DNA of 9,459 nucleotides from an uncultured beta proteobacterium. Its GTDB lineage: Bacteria > Pseudomonadota > Gammaproteobacteria > Burkholderiales > Rhodocyclaceae. Below the pieces are notes generated by a model that worked only from the letters and a program-made list of their open reading frames with translations, did not search any database and was not told where the DNA came from. The number at the start of each line of letters is the position of its first letter. The first letter of the stretch is position 1. The position numbers and the translations under genes are program-made. The stretch lies in assembly GCA_903953145.1 (NCBI GenBank), contig CAJBIL010000364.1, positions 1 through 9,459 on the forward strand. Direction: 5' to 3'. Positions 5,851-9,459 of the stretch are shown here, piece after piece.

Positions 5851-6552
5851 GTGAACGAACACACCTCAAAAAACTTCGATCTTGAACTTGAGAATCTGCG
5901 CACGCGAGTGCTGCAAATGGGCGGGCTGGTCGAACAGCAAGTTCGTAAAGCGATGACCGGGCTGACGGAAGGTGACCTGCCCTTGCTCGAAGCCGTTATT
6001 CGTGACGACAACCGCGTTAATCAACTGGAAATCGAACTCGACGCCGCCTGCAATCAGGTGATCGCCAAACGCCAGCCAACGGCGATTGATTTACGCATGA
6101 TCATCACGGTGCTGAAAAGCACTTCAGATCTCGAGCGCATTGGCGACAAGGCACGCAAGATCGCTCGTCTTGGCACGGTGCTGCACACGCAGAACGCAGC
6201 GAGTATCCCGGATGTGGAATTGAGCCATATTTCCGACTTGTCGCTCAGAATGCTGCGCGGCTCGCTGGATGCCTTTGCCCGCCTCGATGTCACCACCGCG
6301 GCCGAGGTATTGCGGCTGGATGAAACGGTCAACACCGAGTACCACGCGCTGGTGCGCCAGTTGATTACCTACATGATGGAAGACCCGCGCACGATCACGC
6401 ATTCGCTTGACATCATGGGCATTGCCAAGGCCATCGAGCGCGTTGGTGACCACACGAAGAATATTGCCGAGTATGTGATTTACATGGTGAATGGGCAGAA
6501 TGTCCGGCACTCGACACCGAGCGAGATCGCACAAAAAATCGCCCGTGGCTAA
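5851..6552 (+). CDS. phoU: Phosphate-signalling regulator PhoU
   Basis: PhoU links the Pst phosphate transporter to the PhoR-PhoB two-component system and keeps the Pho regulon off when phosphate is plentiful. It is a cytoplasmic, peripheral-membrane, metal-binding helical protein. The 233-residue protein contains the two expected three-helix repeats. Each has its metal-binding motif: DLERIGDKARKIA (about 93-105) and AIERVGDHTKNIAEYVIYMV (about 194-213). The start is GTG at 5851, preceded by CTGGAG (5837-5842) with 8 bases of spacing. The pst transporter genes that often flank phoU are not here; the neighbour is rpiA. A Pho-box-like repeat upstream suggests its own PhoB-controlled promoter. 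A strong terminator follows within 35 bases. Confidence 0.95.
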   Translation: MNEHTSKNFDLELENLRTRVLQMGGLVEQQVRKAMTGLTEGDLPLLEAVIRDDNRVNQLEIELDAACNQVIAKRQPTAIDLRMIITVLKSTSDLERIGDKARKIARLGTVLHTQNAASIPDVELSHISDLSLRMLRGSLDAFARLDVTTAAEVLRLDETVNTEYHALVRQLITYMMEDPRTITHSLDIMGIAKAIERVGDHTKNIAEYVIYMVNGQNVRHSTPSEIAQKIARG

Positions 6553-6585
6553 CTTTTACTGATCATTGCTGATTTTTCGTTAATA

Positions 6586-6617
6586 AAAAAGCCGCCCGGT
6601 TGATCGAGCGGCTTTTT
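6586..6617. terminator. Bidirectional intrinsic terminator between phoU and yggX
   Basis: A 10-bp perfect stem, AAAAAGCCGC (6586-6595) with GCGGCTTTTT (6608-6617), encloses a 12-base loop. A T run follows on the plus strand and the A run on the left gives a T run on the minus strand. It lies between the phoU stop at 6552 and the yggX stop at 6638, so it can end both convergent transcripts. Confidence 0.9.
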
Positions 6618-6637
6618 GTTTTCAGGCGACTGGCAAA

Positions 6638-6910
6638 TCAGGGTTTGGGCGGTACGTAGCCTTGCACCTGATCGGAGCCTTCGCCAAAGAAGTGCTTTTC
6701 AACCTGCTCGGCAAGATACTTGCGATGCGCTGCGTCGGCAAGGTTCAGGCGATTTTCGTTGATGATCATCGTCTGCTGGCGAATCCACTGTTGCCAGGCT
6801 TCCTTCGACACGCTTTCATAAATACGTTTGCCGATTTCACCCGGATAAGGTGGAAAATCGAGTGCTTCGGCCTCACGACCGAGTTTGATGCAATTAACCA
6901 TTCTTGCCAT
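6638..6910 (-). CDS. yggX: Probable Fe(2+)-trafficking / oxidative damage protection protein YggX
   Basis: The 90-residue product, MARMVNCIKLGREAEALDFP onward, is a full-length YggX-family protein. It shows the conserved N-terminal cysteine (C7), the PYPGEIGKRIYESVSKEAWQ segment (starting near residue 21), QTMIINENRLNLAD, and a C-terminal GYVPP. By family knowledge it is a small cytoplasmic protein that protects iron-sulfur clusters and is involved in iron handling under oxidative stress. The start at 6910 is chosen because GGAGT (6918-6922) lies 7 bases upstream and the N-terminus then matches the family. An open frame reaches 6997 but its extra 29 codons are not YggX-like and contain the promoter. 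It lies 83 bases downstream of argA on the same strand, with a TATAAT box in between, so it probably has its own promoter in addition to read-through. Confidence 0.93.
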   Translation of the reverse strand: MARMVNCIKLGREAEALDFPPYPGEIGKRIYESVSKEAWQQWIRQQTMIINENRLNLADAAHRKYLAEQVEKHFFGEGSDQVQGYVPPKP

Positions 6911-6965
6911 GAAATTCACTCCGTAATCGGTAAGCCACATTGCCACATTAACCAACAGCGCGCCG

Positions 6966-6993
6966 ATTATAGCGCGCACACTTGCCGTAAAAA
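6966..6993 (-). promoter_or_regulatory. Promoter of yggX with perfect TATAAT
   Basis: On the minus strand a perfect -10 TATAAT (6966-6971) lies 56 bases before the yggX ATG. The -35 is weak: TTTTTA (6988-6993) at 16 bases spacing is the best seen, and it touches the argA stop codon. GCGCGC occurs on both sides of the -10 (6958-6963 and 6972-6977), forming an inverted repeat that may be an operator. Confidence 0.5.
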
Positions 6994-8313
6994 TCACACC
7001 TGCTTCATCAGCACCTTGGAACGACGTTGCAGGTTGTAAAGCAGCCGTTTTTCAGCCGGCAGATCTTCAATCGGCCGCTCGGCAAAACCGCGCTCCTTGA
7101 ACCAGTGCGAGGTCAGCGTTGTTAGCACAAACAGGCGCTTGATACCGGCCGCCCTGGCCCGCGCCTCAATACGCTTCATCAGCAACTCACCGTATCCCCA
7201 GCGCCGGAAATGCGGATGCACCGCCATGCAGGCCAACTCGGCCTGATCCTCGCCGTAGGGATAAAGCGCCGCGCAACCGACAATCATGCCGTCGTGTTCG
7301 ACTACCGAGAAGCGCGTGATTTCACGCTCCAGCAGCTCACGCGAGCGGCGCACCAGCGCACCTTCTTCTTCCAGCGGCTCGATCAGTGCGACCAGACCGC
7401 TGATGTCATCGGGACGGGCATCACGCAATTTTTCAAGCGACTCACGCGTGATGATGGTACCGACGCCATCCCGCGAGAAAAGTTCGCGCAACAGGGTACC
7501 GTCTTCGTCATAGCCGATCAGGTGCACCCGGCCAACACCTGAACGGCTGGCCCTGACGGCACAGGGCAGGTAACGCTTGAGATCAGGCGACAACCATTCG
7601 CCCAGGGTGATCAGGCGTTCGGCCGCATCGGCCGTCAGCTCGTCGAGCAAGGCACCGTCAATATCGGTGGCGCCCCGGCTATCGGTCAGGAAGATCAGCT
7701 TGTCGGCGCCGATCGCGGTGGCGGCAGACTCGGCGACTTCTTCCATTGCCAGATTAAAAATCTCGCCGGTCGGGCTTGATCCGATACACGACAACAAAAC
7801 GATGTTGCCAATGCCCAGCTGGGCACGAATACCCTCGGCATCAATCTTGCGCACATGCCCGGCGTACTGCATATCAACGCCATCGAGCACGCCGACCGGT
7901 TTGGCGGTAATGAAGTTGCCGGCAACAACGCGGATCGTACTATTGGCCATCGGCGTATCGGGCAAGCCCTGCGAGAGCAACGCGTCGATTTCAAGATAGA
8001 CGCTGCCAACGGCGTCGATCACGCAATCGAGCGTTGCCGCATCGGTGACCCGGTAACGCCCGTGATAGACCGAATCGAGGCCTTTTTCACGCAACTCCTC
8101 CTCGATCTGCGGCCGTGCGCCGTGCACCAGCACCAGACGCACGCCCAACGCAGCCAGCAAATTGACGTCGTAAGCCAGCGTCCGCGCCAATGGCCCGGAA
8201 ATCGCCTTGCCGCCAAAGGCAATGACGAAAGTCTTGCCTCGAAATAAATTGACGTAGGGCGCAACCGACCGGAACAACGAGACAAAATGAGCAGAGCTGA
8301 GCGCTTCGGACAT
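6994..8313 (-). CDS. argA: Amino-acid N-acetyltransferase (N-acetylglutamate synthase)
   Basis: ArgA makes N-acetylglutamate from acetyl-CoA and glutamate, the first step of arginine synthesis, in the cytoplasm. The 439-residue protein has the classical fused layout. The amino-acid-kinase-like regulatory domain, about 20-290, shows HRGKTF-like FRGKTFVIAFGGKA, RLVLVHGARPQIEEEL, RVTDAATLD, VVAGNFITAKPVGV and RSGVGRVHLI. The GNAT domain, about 300-439, has the acetyl-CoA loop HPHFRRWGYGELLM, then LFVLTTLTSHWFKERGF and the C-terminal QRRSKVLM. By family knowledge the first domain carries arginine feedback inhibition and no kinase activity. The FGGK lysine differs from the GGE I recall in E. coli. 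Start choice: ATG at 8313 is listed, but an in-frame GTG at 8316 directly precedes it. The AAGGA at 8324-8328 lies 10 or 7 bases away respectively, so either is possible. The gene begins 6 bp after the pap stop, indicating co-transcription. Confidence 0.95.
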   Translation of the reverse strand: MSEALSSAHFVSLFRSVAPYVNLFRGKTFVIAFGGKAISGPLARTLAYDVNLLAALGVRLVLVHGARPQIEEELREKGLDSVYHGRYRVTDAATLDCVIDAVGSVYLEIDALLSQGLPDTPMANSTIRVVAGNFITAKPVGVLDGVDMQYAGHVRKIDAEGIRAQLGIGNIVLLSCIGSSPTGEIFNLAMEEVAESAATAIGADKLIFLTDSRGATDIDGALLDELTADAAERLITLGEWLSPDLKRYLPCAVRASRSGVGRVHLIGYDEDGTLLRELFSRDGVGTIITRESLEKLRDARPDDISGLVALIEPLEEEGALVRRSRELLEREITRFSVVEHDGMIVGCAALYPYGEDQAELACMAVHPHFRRWGYGELLMKRIEARARAAGIKRLFVLTTLTSHWFKERGFAERPIEDLPAEKRLLYNLQRRSKVLMKQV

Positions 8314-8319
8314 CACGGG

Positions 8320-9459
8320 TCAATCCTTGGATTTTTTCTTCGGTTTGCTCTTCGCCGGTGCTTTGGATACATCCTCAACGTTCAAGGCTTTTTCCAGGCG
8401 CTCACAAATCGTTTGCAGGATTTTCACCCGGGCGAAATTCTTATCGTTGGCTTCGACAATCGTCCACGGCGCCTGCCCGGTACTGGTGCGGTCGATCATG
8501 TCGCAAACAGCAGTGTGATAGGCCTCGCCCTTTTCGCGATTGCGCCAGTCTTCTTCGGTGATCTTGAAGCGCTTGAATTCGATCTTCTCGCGCTCCTTGA
8601 AGCGGCGCAATTGCTCCTTGTCGCTGATCTGCAACCAGAACTTGATGACAATGGTGCCGGCTTCTTCCAGCTCATGCTCGAAGTCATTGATCTCGGTGTA
8701 GGCGCGCAGCCAGTCAGCCTCGGCACAAAACCCTTCGACACGTTCAACGAGTACGCGGCCGTACCAGGTACGGTCAAAAATCGAGACCCGGCCGGTGCGT
8801 GGCATATGCCGCCAGAAACGCCAGAGATAGGGCTGTGCGCGCTCTTCTTCGGTCGGCGCGGCAACCGGCACGATCTGGTACTGGCGCGCATCAATCGCCG
8901 CCGTAATGCGCCGGATGCTGCCGCCCTTGCCTGCCGCATCCGAGCCTTCAAAAGCGACAATCAGTGAGCGCTTTTTGAATTCAGGATGGCGCACCAACTC
9001 CGACAGGCGGCCTTGCCACTTGGCAAGCTGCGTGTCGTAGGCCTTGCGTTCGAGCTTTTGCGTCAGATCAAGCGCGGTCAGCACATCGAGCGTATCGATC
9101 TTCGGCGCCAGCGGCGGCGCGACCGGGAAGTTCTGGTCGCGCTTGTCGGCGAGGCGCTTTTGCAGCGCATCAAGCACGATCTTGCCGACAGTCAGCGAGC
9201 GATAGCGGTCGTCGGTCCCTTCGACCACAATCCACGGCGCCCACGGCGTGTTGGTCATGCGCAATACATGGCCGGCGGCTTCCTGCAACTGGTCGTAGGT
9301 TTTCAGACGATCCCAGCTCGCTTTGGTGACGCGCCAGGCGGTCAGCGGGTCTTTCTCCATCGCTTTCAAGCGCGTGCGCTGCCCGTCTTTCGAGAGATGG
9401 AACCAGAACTTGAGCACCAGCGCGCCTTCATTGACCAGCATCGCCTCGAAGCGGTTGAT
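8320..9459 (-). CDS. pap: Polyphosphate:AMP phosphotransferase (PPK2 family, two-domain), 5' end outside window
   Basis: The frame is open to the right edge (INRFEAMLVNEG continues upstream of the first ATG at 9441), so this is the C-terminal 379 codons of a protein usually about 500 residues long. Visible first are the end of an N-terminal PPK2 domain (LVLKFWFHLSKDGQRTRL, then APWIVVEGTDDRYRS). The complete second PPK2 domain follows: Walker A GSDAAGKGG (166-174 counted from 9441), Walker B IFDRTWYGRVLVERVEG (221-237), then KFWLQISDKEQLRRFKERE and APWTIVEANDKNFAR. The two-domain layout is that of enzymes that phosphorylate AMP to ADP with polyphosphate. That substrate is inferred from architecture; a single-domain PPK2 acting on ADP is less likely. 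The protein is soluble with a Lys-rich tail (SKPKKKSKD). It is upstream of argA with a 6-bp gap; the promoter lies beyond the window. Confidence 0.92.
   Translation of the reverse strand: MNRFEAMLVNEGALVLKFWFHLSKDGQRTRLKAMEKDPLTAWRVTKASWDRLKTYDQLQEAAGHVLRMTNTPWAPWIVVEGTDDRYRSLTVGKIVLDALQKRLADKRDQNFPVAPPLAPKIDTLDVLTALDLTQKLERKAYDTQLAKWQGRLSELVRHPEFKKRSLIVAFEGSDAAGKGGSIRRITAAIDARQYQIVPVAAPTEEERAQPYLWRFWRHMPRTGRVSIFDRTWYGRVLVERVEGFCAEADWLRAYTEINDFEHELEEAGTIVIKFWLQISDKEQLRRFKEREKIEFKRFKITEEDWRNREKGEAYHTAVCDMIDRTSTGQAPWTIVEANDKNFARVKILQTICERLEKALNVEDVSKAPAKSKPKKKSKD

Noticed and set aside
6911..6997. N-terminal extension of YggX by 29 codons
   Set aside because: The extra residues do not resemble the family, include the TATAAT promoter, and the internal ATG at 6910 has a good GGAG site.
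8287..8967. Plus-strand open frame of 226 codons opposite pap
   Set aside because: It is antisense to strongly conserved PPK2 motifs on the minus strand and shows no family signature of its own.

Overview
The window reads as chromosomal DNA of a GC-rich Gram-negative bacterium. The gene set and protein sequences (RpiA, PhoU, ArgA next to YggX, a two-domain PPK2-type Pap) point to a betaproteobacterium, probably Rhodocyclales and perhaps near Dechloromonas. The lineage is an inference from protein character and gene order; no marker gene is present. The layout is an accessory-looking left part (1-4985) and a housekeeping right part (5069-9459).

Left part: the 3' end of a very large secreted RTX adhesin (1-2894) carries an Ig/cadherin-like module, a C-type-lectin-like domain, five blocks of RTX calcium-binding repeats and a type I secretion tail. 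A 355-bp gene-free stretch follows. It holds a perfect 24-bp inverted repeat pair of REP type and then a promoter whose -10 lies inside an 18-bp palindrome. That promoter serves a small AbrB/MazE-fold antitoxin of VapB type (3250-3492). The partner PIN toxin is a decayed stub: it starts with the usual ATGA overlap, stops after 15 codons and fades out before the next gene. Next come an HDOD-domain protein (3604-4464) and, overlapping it by one base, a stand-alone Aer-type PAS protein (4464-4985). The last two look like a translationally coupled signalling pair.

Right part: rpiA (5069-5731) and phoU (5851-6552) run on the plus strand. PhoU is preceded by a 7-4-7 direct repeat resembling a PhoB box. 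A strong hairpin terminator with A and T tracts on both sides (6586-6617) separates phoU from a convergent minus-strand group: pap (polyphosphate:AMP phosphotransferase, cut off by the window edge), argA starting 6 bp after the pap stop, and yggX with its own TATAAT promoter.

Functionally the right part covers pentose phosphate metabolism, phosphate sensing, polyphosphate use, arginine synthesis and iron-sulfur protection. The left part covers surface adhesion and redox or energy-linked signalling. The least ordinary items are the orphaned antitoxin with its dead toxin, the REP pair, and the HDOD/Aer-PAS pair. I saw no CRISPR array, tRNA, rRNA, prophage or transposase gene.
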